The notes: generated by a model not told the origin, from the letters alone. 64,000 nucleotides of DNA from Lachnospira multipara ATCC 19207 (GCF_000424105.1 NZ_AUJG01000008.1:39091-103090), one strand, 5' to 3'. Shown: positions 1 to 9,142, counted from the stretch's first letter. Numbers and translations: made by a program.

Positions 1-1088
1 TTAGCTAGGCGATTAGGTTCATTCAGATTATTAATATCATAGCCTATTGTTAAAACGATTTGGTCAGTCATTAGTTTTTTGTCAACCAAATCAAGACTAA
101 GTGCATCTGCCATTTCTGAAACAACAATTCTTGCCTTATCATACTCATAGGGACAGTGAAGAACTTGTCCTTGGCTAAGGCTATTCGTGCTTGGCTTATA
201 GGCCTTAATGTCAGCTATTGATACAGGTTCCCATCCCCAAGCGTGGTCAATAAGTAATTCTGCATTAATTCCAAAAAATTCATAAAGTAAATCTTCGTTG
301 TAATATTCATTAGGAGAGCCGATAGAACAGCGGGCAATATCTCCCATTGTGTAAAGACCGTGGGCTTCTAGTTTTTTAGCATAACCTCTACCAACTCTCC
401 AAAAGTCTGTTAAAGGTCTATGATTCCATAAGTATTTACGATAACTATATTCATCTATCTGAGCAATTCTTACGCCATCTTCATTAGCAGGCATATGTTT
501 AGCAACGATATCCATAGCAACTTTACAAAGATACAGATTAGTGCCAATCCCTGCTGTAGCAGTGATTCCAGTTTCATTAAGAATATCTTTAATCATATGT
601 AGAGCGAGTTCTTTAGCTGTCATCTTATAAGTATTAAGATAGTGACTTGCATCTATGAAAACTTCATCAATTGAGTAGACATGAATGTCTTCAGGAGCAA
701 TATACTTAAGGTAAATATTATAAATTCTTGTGGAATAATCCATGTATAATTGCATTCTAGGAACAGCTCTGATAAAGTCAACTTCTACATTAGGGTCTGA
801 ATTACATATAGTAGCATCTGTAGAAGTGGAATTAAATTGGTGATTCTTTGCATTGATTCTTCTTGCAGCATTAATTTCTTTAACCCCTGCAACAACTTCA
901 AAAAGTCTAGCTCTACCAGAAATTCCATAAGCTTTAAGTGAAGGAGTAACTGCTAAACATATGGTTTTTTCAGTTCTAGATTCATCAGCAACGACAAGGT
1001 GTGTTGATAGAGGATCTAGTCCGCGCTCAACACATTCAACTGATGCATAAAATGATTTTAAATCAATGGCTATAAAATAATTTTCCAT
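1..1088 (-). CDS. Y-family DNA polymerase (UmuC/UvrX-like), 3' end missing
   Basis: Reading the minus strand from ATG at 1088 gives an open frame to the window edge, so at least 362 residues are present and the C-terminus lies outside. The N-terminus MENYFIAIDLKSFYASVE is the Y-family palm motif with metal-binding Asp9. YSIDEVFID near residues 139-147 supplies the second acidic pair (D141, E142), and TAGIGTNLYLCKVAMD follows as in UmuC/DinB enzymes. These polymerases copy damaged templates by translesion synthesis. The DLKSFYASVEC form is closer to the UmuC/UvrX/YqjW branch than to DinB. A strong site (AAAGGAG) sits about 9 bases before the ATG. It runs divergently from the ABC operon. I do not see a LexA-type box in the 150 bp upstream. 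Confidence 0.9.
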   Translation of the reverse strand, partial: MENYFIAIDLKSFYASVECVERGLDPLSTHLVVADESRTEKTICLAVTPSLKAYGISGRARLFEVVAGVKEINAARRINAKNHQFNSTSTDATICNSDPNVEVDFIRAVPRMQLYMDYSTRIYNIYLKYIAPEDIHVYSIDEVFIDASHYLNTYKMTAKELALHMIKDILNETGITATAGIGTNLYLCKVAMDIVAKHMPANEDGVRIAQIDEYSYRKYLWNHRPLTDFWRVGRGYAKKLEAHGLYTMGDIARCSIGSPNEYYNEDLLYEFFGINAELLIDHAWGWEPVSIADIKAYKPSTNSLSQGQVLHCPYEYDKARIVVSEMADALSLDLVDKKLMTDQIVLTIGYDINNLNEPNRLA

Positions 1089-1174
1089 AAAAAGCTACTC
1101 CTTTCACATATAATTGTATCACAACTAGAACAGATGTTCAAGTTAATGATAAGTCAATAAATTTCATAAATTAA

Positions 1175-1203
1175 TTGACGAAAAAGATATAGAAGTATAT
1201 AAT
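1175..1203 (+). promoter_or_regulatory. Sigma-A-type promoter of the first ABC operon
   Basis: TTGACG (1175-1180) and TATAAT (1198-1203) are separated by exactly 17 bp. The predicted transcript would start about 1210, just before the ribosome binding site of the permease gene. This argues against the TTG at 1204 as start codon. Confidence 0.7.
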
Positions 1204-1236
1204 TTGATTAAAATTATAAAATTTCAAAGGAGTAAA

Positions 1237-2031
1237 ATGAAATTTATAAGAGAATTAAAGAGATGTTTAAAACATGGGATATTAGAGAGAATTTTATTAT
1301 TTATATTACCTGTAATAATTACAATAATAAGTTGTTTGCAAGTAGATAATAGGAGTATATGCCTTTCATGCACGGATATTAATAAATACCTTTTCTTTTT
1401 ATATAGAGGTATGCCATTTCCAAAAGATAGCATAGAAATTATTCCATCAGGGCTATGGATATTTAATTGTATATATCCAATATTGATTACAGCATTATAT
1501 ATTAATGAGAGTAAGGATACATTTTTCAAAACAGAACTTCTAAAATTAAATGATAAAAAAATATGGTTATTTTCAAGATATATAACAAGTGTGTTAATAA
1601 CAATTTTAACCATAGTAATTCAATTTGTTGCGGTTTGTTTTTATGCGTTTTTGAATAAAAAAGACATACAAAGAGATAATTTAAAATCACTAAATACTTA
1701 TATTGATACAAGTAAATCAGGCGAAGTTTTTTCTGAAAATATGCTGATAAATATTCTGATTATGTTAATCGTAATGTTGGCATTTATTTCTTTAATGTTT
1801 TTGTTGTCATTTATTATAAATATTTTATTATCTAGTGTTATAATTATTATGTTGATTGTTGCTACGGTTTATCTGAACTTAGAGGGATATATAGGGAATT
1901 TGTTGATGTTTAAAAGAGCAATAAGTACCAATGTAGTATATGCCAATATAATTTTAGCTTTGATAATTATAGCGATTTCAATTGCAGGAATAGTAGTATT
2001 GAGTGGTAAAGTGGATGAGGATTTTAAGTAA
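1237..2031 (+). CDS. ABC-2-type permease, LanE/BcrB-like (264 aa)
   Basis: This is a very hydrophobic protein with about six membrane segments (around residues 15-35, 75-95, 120-145, 175-200, 200-225 and 230-255). It is small for an ABC permease, as in LanFEG/BcrABC exporters. The ATG at 1237 follows AAAGGAG at about 6 bases and is preferred over an upstream TTG at 1204. The C-terminal stretch YIGNLLMFKR recurs almost unchanged in the permease at 61074-61841 (YIGNLLMFER), so the two are paralogues. The gene is very AT-rich and overlaps the next gene by 17 bp, which suggests translational coupling. The substrate is unknown; peptide export or self-immunity is inferred from the ATPase subtype. 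Confidence 0.75.
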   Translation: MKFIRELKRCLKHGILERILLFILPVIITIISCLQVDNRSICLSCTDINKYLFFLYRGMPFPKDSIEIIPSGLWIFNCIYPILITALYINESKDTFFKTELLKLNDKKIWLFSRYITSVLITILTIVIQFVAVCFYAFLNKKDIQRDNLKSLNTYIDTSKSGEVFSENMLINILIMLIVMLAFISLMFLLSFIINILLSSVIIIMLIVATVYLNLEGYIGNLLMFKRAISTNVVYANIILALIIIAISIAGIVVLSGKVDEDFK

Positions 2032-2755
2032 AATATTAAGTGTAATATGGTTGCCAATTATAATTTTAGTATATGGATATTTTCAAGCAAAATATGCAAT
2101 AGATAGTATTAATGTTGCATCGTATTTAGCAGAAGGTTCTAGAGTTGATATTATTGTTATAACAATAGGGAAGATAATTAACTCTTATATGTTTATATTG
2201 ATGACTGCTATATATGCAATGATAGTAAGTGTAAGGCATGAAAAGATAAATTTTAAAATAAAATATAAATCTAATTTTTCAAGGATTTTATTAGAAGCAA
2301 AAAATTACTCTATTATAACATTTGTGTATACTTTTTTAATTATTACAATTTTTGTTTTATATGCTAGATATAACATAATGCAAGATATTAATTGGAGTAG
2401 TTCACACTCTTATTATGCATTCAAGACAATGAGTACATCAAATGTATTATTTATTAATATAGTTATAAAGTTGTTCTTGATTTTATATGTGAATTTCGAA
2501 ATGATTTATATACTTTATAATATAATATATCATTTAATACATATGAAGGTGGTTTCAATAATGATAGAATTTATATTTATAAATGTTTCGGAGTATCTTT
2601 TGCATGTAAATATATTAGCATCTTATAAATATGATTCTATAGCAAATAATATTAATTTCATATTTATATTATTATACTGTTTAATGATAATTGTAGGATT
2701 AGTAGTGTTAAAATATGTAGTTAATAGGGAGGAATATGATGAAAATAAAACTTGA
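2015..2755 (+). CDS. ABC-2-type permease, second subunit (246 aa)
   Basis: This second polytopic membrane protein of the operon starts inside the end of the previous gene (ATG 2015; a GTG at 2003 is possible). About six hydrophobic segments are visible: an N-terminal one (LSVIWLPIIILVYGYF), a pair around residues 50-70 and 95-120, and three in the last 100 residues. No soluble domain is evident. Such paired small permeases with one BcrA-like ATPase form LanFEG-type transporters. Its 3' end overlaps the ATPase start by 17 bp. Composition is extremely AT-rich compared with glgP next door, so horizontal acquisition is plausible. I found no sequence motif that identifies the cargo. Confidence 0.72.
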   Translation: MRILSKILSVIWLPIIILVYGYFQAKYAIDSINVASYLAEGSRVDIIVITIGKIINSYMFILMTAIYAMIVSVRHEKINFKIKYKSNFSRILLEAKNYSIITFVYTFLIITIFVLYARYNIMQDINWSSSHSYYAFKTMSTSNVLFINIVIKLFLILYVNFEMIYILYNIIYHLIHMKVVSIMIEFIFINVSEYLLHVNILASYKYDSIANNINFIFILLYCLMIIVGLVVLKYVVNREEYDENKT

Positions 2756-3368
2756 GAATCTCGAGAAAAAGCTAGATGGAAATGTAATAATAGAAAATGT
2801 AAATATGGAATTTGAAAGTGGTAATATTTATGGCTTAGTGGGTCGAAATGGATCAGGTAAGACAATGATAATGAAGTGCCTTTGTGGTTTTATGAAATCA
2901 AAGGGGGATATTATTATTGATGGAGTTAAGGTTGATACAAGTAAAAAATACCTTGATAGTGTTGGCGTTTTAATTGAGACACCAGGATTTATAGAACATT
3001 ATAGTGCCTTTGATAATTTAAAAGAATTAGCGTCTATTAAGAAAATTGCATCAGATGATGAAATAAAAGAATTACTTAATGAAGTTGGTCTTGATTGGCA
3101 AGATAAAAAGAAAGTAAAAAAATACTCATTGGGTATGAGACAAAAATTAGGTATTGCAATGGCGTTTTTAGAAGAGCCGGAATTAATAATTCTTGATGAA
3201 CCTTTTAATGCATTAGATGAAGCTACAGAAGCAGTTGTGGTTGAAATGATAAAAAAGAGAAAAGAAGCAGGAAAATTAATCATTATAACATGTCATGATT
3301 CATCAATGATAGAAGAATTATGTTCTAAAGTATATAAAATTGAAAATCATACAGCAAAGTTAATGTAA
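2739..3368 (+). CDS. ABC transporter ATPase, BcrA/LanF-like (209 aa)
   Basis: A complete nucleotide-binding domain is visible: Walker A GRNGSGKT (about residues 34-41), signature YSLGMRQKLG, Walker B LIILDEP with catalytic Glu, and the H-loop TCHD. The segment VGVLIETPGF is typical of the BcrA/LanF antibiotic-resistance and bacteriocin-immunity branch. AGGGAGG favours the second of two tandem ATGs (2739; alternative 2736). The protein is about half identical by eye to the ATPase at 61844-62476, including the shared MKIE/MKIK start and the CHD region. It lacks the extra C-terminal domain of full-length BcrA, so it is a short form. It probably energises the two upstream permeases. Confidence 0.88.
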   Translation: MKIKLENLEKKLDGNVIIENVNMEFESGNIYGLVGRNGSGKTMIMKCLCGFMKSKGDIIIDGVKVDTSKKYLDSVGVLIETPGFIEHYSAFDNLKELASIKKIASDDEIKELLNEVGLDWQDKKKVKKYSLGMRQKLGIAMAFLEEPELIILDEPFNALDEATEAVVVEMIKKRKEAGKLIIITCHDSSMIEELCSKVYKIENHTAKLM

Positions 3369-3403
3369 AATAATTAGAAGAGCTGTGAAATTATCAATTT
3401 ATG

Positions 3404-3446
3404 AAAAAGAGAAGTAATAGCGGTAAAAGCTTATACTTCTCTTTTT
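3404..3446 (+). terminator. Intrinsic terminator of the first ABC operon
   Basis: A perfect 13-bp stem (3404-3416 with 3434-3446) closes a 17-nt loop and ends in a run of T. Confidence 0.85.
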
Positions 3447-3474
3447 GCGTTATATTTTTAAAATATATAATAGA

Positions 3475-3503
3475 TTGCAATAATAGTTATGGTTTAGTAT
3501 AAT
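3475..3503 (+). promoter_or_regulatory. Promoter of glgP
   Basis: TTGCAA (3475-3480), 17 bp, TATAAT (3498-3503). It lies about 80 bp before the glgP start codon, downstream of the ABC operon terminator. Confidence 0.6.
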
Positions 3504-3581
3504 ATTTTTAGAAATTTTTGGGTGTAAGTTATACGATTTCTTGGAGGGGATCAGGTATAGACTTAGCAGAATGGAGGAGTT

Positions 3582-6053
3582 ATGGCAATACATAAGGCTA
3601 AATTTGATAAAGAAGAATTTAAAAAAGCCGTAGTTGGAAATTGTAAGTCTTTATACAGAAAAACATTAGATGAGGCAAGCCAACAGCAAAGATTTCAATC
3701 AGTAGCATATGCGGTAAAAGATTTAATTATGGATAAGTGGATTGCAACTCATAAGCAATATGACAAGGAAGATCCAAAAGTCGTCTATTATATGTCTATG
3801 GAATTTTTGATGGGCAGAGCACTTGGAAATAATATGATTAATTTGATGCAGTATAAGGAAATTAAAAAAGCGTTAGAAGAGTTGGATTTAGATATTAATG
3901 AAATAGAAGATCAAGAACCAGATCCAGCTCTTGGTAATGGTGGTCTTGGTAGACTTGCAGCTTGTTTCCTTGATTCTTTAGCAACACTTGAATATCCATC
4001 ATATGGATGTGGAATCAGATATAGATATGGTATGTTTAAGCAGGAAATTAAAGATGGATATCAAATAGAAACACCGGATGATTGGTTAAGAGATGGTTAT
4101 CCATTTGAAATTAAAAGGGCTGAGTATCGTTATGAGGTAAAATTTGGTGGATATGTAAAGGTTGTAAAAGACGAAAAGACAGGACGAGATAATTTTGTAC
4201 AAGAAGATTATCGCTCAGTAATAGCTGTTCCATATGATTTGCCAATACTAGGATACGGTAATAATACAGTTAATTCACTTAGAATATGGGATGCTGAACC
4301 TGTAGTAAAATTCAATCTAAATTCATTTGATAAGGGAGATTATCAAAAGGCTATTGAAGAGGAAAATCTTGCTAAGAATTTAGTAGAAGTGTTATATCCA
4401 AATGATAATCATTATGCAGGTAAGGAATTAAGATTAAAGCAGCAATATTTCTTTGTATCAGCATCAGTTCAAAGAGCGGTTGATAGATATAAGAATATGC
4501 ATGGTGGCGATGTTTCTAAGTTATATGAAAAGGTTACATTCCAACTTAATGATACACATCCAACAGTTACAGTTGCAGAACTTATGCGTATACTTATGGA
4601 TGAAAATGGACTCGATTGGGATCAGGCATGGGATATAACAAGCAAGACTGTTGCCTATACAAATCATACAATTATGGCAGAGGCTCTTGAAAAATGGCCA
4701 ATCGAACTCTTCTCTAGATTATTACCTAGAATTTATCAAATCGTAGAGGAAATCAATAGAAGATTTGTAGAAAAGATTAAGGCTAAGTATCCAGGAGACC
4801 AGGAAAAAATTAGAAAGATGGCTATTATTTATGATGGTCAGGTAAAGATGGCTCATTTAGCAATTTGTGCAGGATATTCAGTAAATGGTGTTGCAAAGCT
4901 TCATACAGAAATCTTAAAGAAGCAAGAATTAAAGGATTTCTACGAGATGATGCCAGAGAAGTTTAATAATAAGACAAATGGTATCACACAGAGAAGATTC
5001 TTACTTCATGGTAACCCACTTCTTGCAGAATGGATTACAGACAAGATTGGTGATGGCTGGATAACAGACCTTAAGCAGATCGACAAGTTATCACTTTATG
5101 TAGATGATAAAAAGGCTCAGCAAGAATTTATGAATATTAAATATAAGAATAAGGTAAGACTTGCAGAGTACATAAAGAAGTACAATGGAATTGATGTGGA
5201 TCCTAACTCAATCTTTGATGTTCAGGTTAAGAGATTACACGAATACAAGAGACAGTTATTAAACATCCTTCATGTAATGTACCTTTATAACAAGTTAAAG
5301 AGTGATCCAACTTTTGATATGGAGCCAAGAACATTTATCTTTGGAGCTAAGGCAGCAGCTGGATATAGAATCGCTAAGCAGACAATTAAGCTTATTAATA
5401 ATGTGGCAAATGTAATCAATAACGATGCTTCAATATCTGGCAAGATAAAGGTTGTCTTTATTGAAAACTACAGAGTATCAAACGGTGAGATAATCTTTGC
5501 GGCAGCAGATGTATCAGAACAGATTTCAACTGCATCAAAGGAAGCTTCAGGAACTGGCAACATGAAGTTTATGCTCAACGGTGCTATAACTCTTGGAACA
5601 ATGGATGGTGCAAATGTAGAAATTGTTCAGGAAGTTGGCGAAGAAAATGCAGTTATTTTCGGACTTAGCTCAGATGAGGTAATTAAGTACGAAAATGAAG
5701 GCGGATATGATCCAATGGAAATCTTTAATGAAGATCAGGATGTTAGAGAAGTTCTTATGGAACTCATTAATGGAAAGTATTCTGAAAATGATCCTGAAGA
5801 GTTTAGAGACATTTACAATTCATTACTTAATTTCCAGGATGGAAGAAGAGCCGATATTTACTTTATCTTAAAGGATTTCAAGTCTTATGCTAAGGCACAG
5901 GAAGAAATTGATAAGAGATATAAAGATAAGGCAGGCTGGGCAAAGTCAGTAATGCTAAATACTGCAAAGTCAGGAAAGTTCTCATCTGATAGAACAATTG
6001 AAGAATATGTAAAAGATATTTGGAAGTTAGAAAAAGTTCATGTTGAGATGTAA
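3582..6053 (+). CDS. glgP: Glycogen/alpha-glucan phosphorylase (823 aa)
   Basis: This enzyme phosphorolyses alpha-1,4-glucans to glucose 1-phosphate in the cytoplasm. The length fits family GT35. The N-terminal part has VYYMSMEFLMGRAL and EPDPALGNGGLGRLAACF, typical of maltodextrin/glycogen phosphorylases. The pyridoxal-phosphate site is the segment KEASGTGNMKF, with Lys662 as the Schiff-base residue. NNKTNGITQRRF and VKRLHEYKRQLLN are further conserved blocks. The start ATG follows GGAGGAG closely. It is monocistronic between two terminators. Codon usage is much less AT-biased than in the preceding ABC operon. Allosteric Ser/AMP features of animal enzymes are not expected here. Confidence 0.97.
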   Translation: MAIHKAKFDKEEFKKAVVGNCKSLYRKTLDEASQQQRFQSVAYAVKDLIMDKWIATHKQYDKEDPKVVYYMSMEFLMGRALGNNMINLMQYKEIKKALEELDLDINEIEDQEPDPALGNGGLGRLAACFLDSLATLEYPSYGCGIRYRYGMFKQEIKDGYQIETPDDWLRDGYPFEIKRAEYRYEVKFGGYVKVVKDEKTGRDNFVQEDYRSVIAVPYDLPILGYGNNTVNSLRIWDAEPVVKFNLNSFDKGDYQKAIEEENLAKNLVEVLYPNDNHYAGKELRLKQQYFFVSASVQRAVDRYKNMHGGDVSKLYEKVTFQLNDTHPTVTVAELMRILMDENGLDWDQAWDITSKTVAYTNHTIMAEALEKWPIELFSRLLPRIYQIVEEINRRFVEKIKAKYPGDQEKIRKMAIIYDGQVKMAHLAICAGYSVNGVAKLHTEILKKQELKDFYEMMPEKFNNKTNGITQRRFLLHGNPLLAEWITDKIGDGWITDLKQIDKLSLYVDDKKAQQEFMNIKYKNKVRLAEYIKKYNGIDVDPNSIFDVQVKRLHEYKRQLLNILHVMYLYNKLKSDPTFDMEPRTFIFGAKAAAGYRIAKQTIKLINNVANVINNDASISGKIKVVFIENYRVSNGEIIFAAADVSEQISTASKEASGTGNMKFMLNGAITLGTMDGANVEIVQEVGEENAVIFGLSSDEVIKYENEGGYDPMEIFNEDQDVREVLMELINGKYSENDPEEFRDIYNSLLNFQDGRRADIYFILKDFKSYAKAQEEIDKRYKDKAGWAKSVMLNTAKSGKFSSDRTIEEYVKDIWKLEKVHVEM

Positions 6054-6083
6054 GATTTAAGACTTAAAAAATATTTAAAAAAT

Positions 6084-6134
6084 AAAGCCTATAACCAGAG
6101 ACGATAGATAAAGTCAAAGGTTATAGGCTTTTTT
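6084..6134 (+). terminator. Terminator after glgP
   Basis: Stem AAAGCCTATAACC (6084-6096) pairs with 6119-6131 and is followed by a T-tract. It may also serve the convergent gene. Confidence 0.85.
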
Positions 6135-6201
6135 GATTTTATAATTTAATGCTGAAGCAGACCCGAATCCGGCGCTAGACTTACGAGCGAGTCTTGACAG
6201 T

Positions 6202-7023
6202 TTACATAGTTGCAACATAAGTAAAAATCATAATGTAGTGGCAAAGACTTCCAGCCATAACAAAGAGGTGGAAAATCTCATGGCTGCCAAAATTTGGATG
6301 AGCCATATCAAACTTAATAGGCTTTAATGCATAAATAATTGCACCAACGCTATACATAACGCCACCGGCAAAAAGCCAGATGAAACCTGCAAGTGGAACT
6401 GCTGCTAAAATCTGAGGAAAGGCCATAATACAAGTCCATCCCATGATTAGATAAATTACAGAAGAGACCCATTTTGGACAAGTAACCCATAAAAGCTTAA
6501 AGGCAATAGCAATAAGAGCAAGTCCCCAAACTATAGAAAGCATTACAAAACCCACTGTATTGTGAAGAGCCACAAGACAAATAGGAGTGTAACTACCGGC
6601 AATTAAAACAGGAATCATGCTGTGGTCTAATTTTTTCAAAATCTTATTGGCAGAAGCAGAAATATCATAAGAATGATATGTTGTACTAGCTGCATAAAGT
6701 GCAATCATACTAAGCATAAATACTGTAACTGAAATAACATTTACAATATTATTAGTAGTTGATGCCTGATAAACCATAGCAGGCATAGCAATAATTGCTA
6801 GAATCATGGCTATTAAGTGTGTGATAGCACTTCCCGGATCCTTTAACCTAAAGTTTCCTCTCTCCTTTAGTTTATCAAAGGAGATAAGTCTAATAATGTG
6901 ATTCTCCTTCTTATGACGATAAACAGAATTTCCGCCATAAGTATCACGAAGACGGAAAGTGTTCTTAAAAATAGAATTATCAAGATTAATTGTACTGTTG
7001 TTAATTGGTCTTAAATAGTCCAT
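6202..7023 (-). CDS. Hemolysin III / PAQR-family membrane protein with N-terminal extension (273 aa)
   Basis: The core from about residue 60 matches the hemolysin-III (YqfA/TrhA) type: DPGSAITHL, TYHSYDIS..KKLDHSMIPVLIAGSYTPICL and, near the end, SHEIFHLFVMAGSLCHY. These contain the conserved Ser/His/Asp residues thought to bind metal, within seven membrane segments. The family is linked to membrane lipid homeostasis and hemolytic activity, with an uncertain biochemical role. The start is supported by GAGGAGG seven bases upstream, so the polar extension of about 60 residues (family members are usually about 215 aa) appears real. It lies downstream of, and in the same direction as, a MerR-type gene, with a perfect 21-bp palindrome in its upstream region. 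Confidence 0.88.
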   Translation of the reverse strand: MDYLRPINNSTINLDNSIFKNTFRLRDTYGGNSVYRHKKENHIIRLISFDKLKERGNFRLKDPGSAITHLIAMILAIIAMPAMVYQASTTNNIVNVISVTVFMLSMIALYAASTTYHSYDISASANKILKKLDHSMIPVLIAGSYTPICLVALHNTVGFVMLSIVWGLALIAIAFKLLWVTCPKWVSSVIYLIMGWTCIMAFPQILAAVPLAGFIWLFAGGVMYSVGAIIYALKPIKFDMAHPNFGSHEIFHLFVMAGSLCHYIMIFTYVATM

Positions 7024-7130
7024 ATTTATACCTCCTCTATTAGCGATGTATATGTATAGTTTAGTAAAGCTTCCAAAACAGCAGCGTTACTGTTGTTGTT
7101 ACTAGACATGTGGTTATTGATTACTTTTGT

Positions 7131-7151
7131 ATGTAGTTTTCAAAACTACAT
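7131..7151. promoter_or_regulatory. Perfect 21-bp palindrome, candidate operator
   Basis: The arms ATGTAGTTTT and AAAACTACAT flank a single central base. The site lies about 108 bp upstream of the hemolysin-III-like gene and 117 bp downstream of the MerR gene, so it is a plausible operator for that regulator. No U-tract follows, so it is not an obvious terminator. Confidence 0.5.
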
Positions 7152-7213
7152 CTGTAAGACAATAATACTACCACATTGTTAATAAAGCAAGTAAAAATCT
7201 TCTAAAAGTATTT

Positions 7214-7246
7214 ACAAAAAAAGGGAAAATGTAAACATTTTCCCTT
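7214..7246 (-). terminator. Terminator of the MerR gene
   Basis: A perfect 11-bp stem (7221-7231 with 7236-7246) with a 4-nt loop. On the minus strand it is followed by seven T residues. Confidence 0.88.
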
Positions 7247-7267
7247 AAAAGCTATAAATATATGGAC

Positions 7268-8095
7268 TTATTTGCTGGAAACTGGAGCGCTAATTAAAAT
7301 GTATAGCATCTCCTTTCCATCCTCAAAACACTTAGAAACAGTGACACCAATAATGTCACCATTAAGTGTAGAGTTAGTATCCTTCATAATCTGCATGATG
7401 TTTTGGCTCAATTTGTGGAAAATTAGACAGCCATCTCCTTCGTTTAATTCATCAGTAGAAATCTTTTCCATACACATAATTGATTTAGTAGTTGGATAAT
7501 AGTGAACAAATTCATTAGTAGTTAAATTGACTTTCTCGGCTAAGTAGCCCTTAACGGCCCAACCAGAACAAAGAGTGTAGCTCTTATTATCGATGTCCTT
7601 TTTTTTCATAAGATAGATTCTTTGAACCTCGGGATAATTATAGATAAAGTTGTTTAAAATCTCCTGATGTTTTGCATCTTTAGCAAGCTTGCTACCTTCA
7701 GAATAAAGACTGTAATATAGATCCACACAGTCCTTAAAATATGGCTGCGCCACACTGCTTGTAGCCTTTTGCATTAGTTTAATGTCATCCTTAATACGAT
7801 GGTGAATATTCTTTAAATTAGAGATGGTGTCTTCTAGTTCTTTCATTTTCTCTTGGTATGCAGTAATATTTTCTTCCATTGAAAATGTATTCATGGCCGC
7901 GAGTTCCTCATGGGAAAAGCCATATTTTCTAAGAAGTCTAGCATTAAGAGCTTGGAAGACACTTTCTTCATCATACATTCTATAGCTATTAGAAGGATCT
8001 CTGTCAGAAGTGAAATAGCCCATGTTCTCATAACGTCTTATGGTATTAGTAGACACATTCATAAGTCTTGCAAGATCACTGATTTTGTATTTCAT
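7268..8095 (-). CDS. MerR-family transcriptional regulator with effector-binding domain (275 aa)
   Basis: The N-terminus MKYKISDLARLMNVSTNTIRRYENMGYF is the MerR winged helix, followed by NSYRMYDEESVFQALNARLLRKYGFSHEEL. A dimerisation helix at about residues 80-115 (EKMKELEDTISNLKNIHHRI) has coiled-coil character. The remaining 150 residues form a putative ligand domain with no motif I can name. MerR proteins usually twist promoters with 19-bp spacers in response to a drug, metal or redox signal. The next gene in the same direction is the hemolysin-III-like protein, and a perfect palindrome lies between. The signal is unknown. Confidence 0.9.
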   Translation of the reverse strand: MKYKISDLARLMNVSTNTIRRYENMGYFTSDRDPSNSYRMYDEESVFQALNARLLRKYGFSHEELAAMNTFSMEENITAYQEKMKELEDTISNLKNIHHRIKDDIKLMQKATSSVAQPYFKDCVDLYYSLYSEGSKLAKDAKHQEILNNFIYNYPEVQRIYLMKKKDIDNKSYTLCSGWAVKGYLAEKVNLTTNEFVHYYPTTKSIMCMEKISTDELNEGDGCLIFHKLSQNIMQIMKDTNSTLNGDIIGVTVSKCFEDGKEMLYILISAPVSSK

Positions 8096-8194
8096 AAATC
8101 CAATCCTTTCTTATAGTATTTATATTCACAATTTAATTTTAGTAGAAATTCTAGAAAAGAGCAAAACAAAAATGACCTAAATTATAAAATAAAA

Positions 8195-8223
8195 TTGTAG
8201 TAAATTGAATTATATGCTATCAT
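8195..8223 (+). promoter_or_regulatory. Promoter of the PHP phosphatase gene
   Basis: TTGTAG (8195-8200), 17 bp, TATCAT (8218-8223), with a TG extended -10 element just upstream. Confidence 0.55.
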
Positions 8224-8274
8224 GCAAAGAGCTGAAGGGGCGCGTAATTGAATAGAATACTGGAGGATTAAATA

Positions 8275-9117
8275 TTGTTTGCTAGAAAATATACTTATGA
8301 TTGGACAATGATTGATATACATAATCACATGCTCTTTGGAGTGGATGATGGCTCTAGAAATTTGGAAATGTCTATGGAAATGTTAAAGATGGCTAGAGAA
8401 GATGGGATTTGGGACATTGTTATAACTCCCCATTATTCACCTAAAAGAGGTAAGGCACCATATGAATTGATCCAAAGAAATTTTAATACACTCCAAAGAA
8501 AAGTGGCAAAGGAGTTGCCAGAATTATCTTTATATCTCGGACGAGAAGTCTATTATAGCTCAGATACCTTTGAGGATGTGGAAAATGTAAAAGATCCCGA
8601 GACAAAAAAGTTTGAATATGAATGGGGCAAAGAAGACGATAGTAAAAATGATTATAGAATGAAAGATCTAATGGGAATTAGAATGTGCGCTACTAGAAAC
8701 ATTTTATTAGAGTTTTCCTTTATTACAGATTTTGAGACTATAAAAAGAGGAGTTACAGATTGCTTTTTAGCAGGCTTTCAGCCAATTGTAGCTCATGTGG
8801 AAAGATATGCCTGTATTGCAGAAAAGCCAATGCTTATAAAAGAGCTAAGGGAAATGGGAGCATACATTCAGATAAATGCTGATTCCCTATTTGCAAGTGG
8901 AAGAACTAATACAAGACGCTGTGCCAAAAAATTGATAAAAAACTACCTGGTGGATTTTGTGGCTAGCGACGCTCATAACCTAACAAGTAGAGTTCCCGTA
9001 CTTTCCGCTGCTAGAGACTATGTTACAAGACATTGTTCTGAAGAGTACTCAAGAAACATTTTCAGAGAAAATGCCAAGAAAATAATTATCGATAAATACA
9101 TAAAAAATACAATTTAA
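8275..9117 (+). CDS. PHP-domain tyrosine-protein phosphatase, CpsB/YwqE-like (280 aa)
   Basis: The metal-binding motifs of PHP phosphatases are all present: DIHNHMLFGVDDG, ITPHYSP, LGREVYY, LLEFSF, PIVAHVERY and DFVASDAHN. Members such as Streptococcus CpsB and Bacillus YwqE dephosphorylate the tyrosine kinase that controls capsule or exopolysaccharide assembly. The start appears to be TTG at 8275, eight bases after GGAGG; the next ATG (8308) has no ribosome binding site. An insertion of about 25 charged residues (around 108-130) is unusual. It stands alone here, 35 kb from the glycan genes, with no adjacent kinase. Confidence 0.88.
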   Translation: MFARKYTYDWTMIDIHNHMLFGVDDGSRNLEMSMEMLKMAREDGIWDIVITPHYSPKRGKAPYELIQRNFNTLQRKVAKELPELSLYLGREVYYSSDTFEDVENVKDPETKKFEYEWGKEDDSKNDYRMKDLMGIRMCATRNILLEFSFITDFETIKRGVTDCFLAGFQPIVAHVERYACIAEKPMLIKELREMGAYIQINADSLFASGRTNTRRCAKKLIKNYLVDFVASDAHNLTSRVPVLSAARDYVTRHCSEEYSRNIFRENAKKIIIDKYIKNTI

Positions 9118-9142
9118 ATACAGGAAAAATCCCTCCAAAGCG

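Noticed and set aside
1204..1236. TTG start at 1204 for the first permease
   Set aside because: The -10 element TATAAT ends at 1203, so 1204 would fall before the transcription start. ATG 1237 has a proper ribosome binding site.
6173..6195. Second terminator for the hemolysin-III-like gene (AGACT/AGTCT hairpin)
   Set aside because: Only five pairs and no T-run; the glgP terminator nearby is bidirectional enough to serve both genes.
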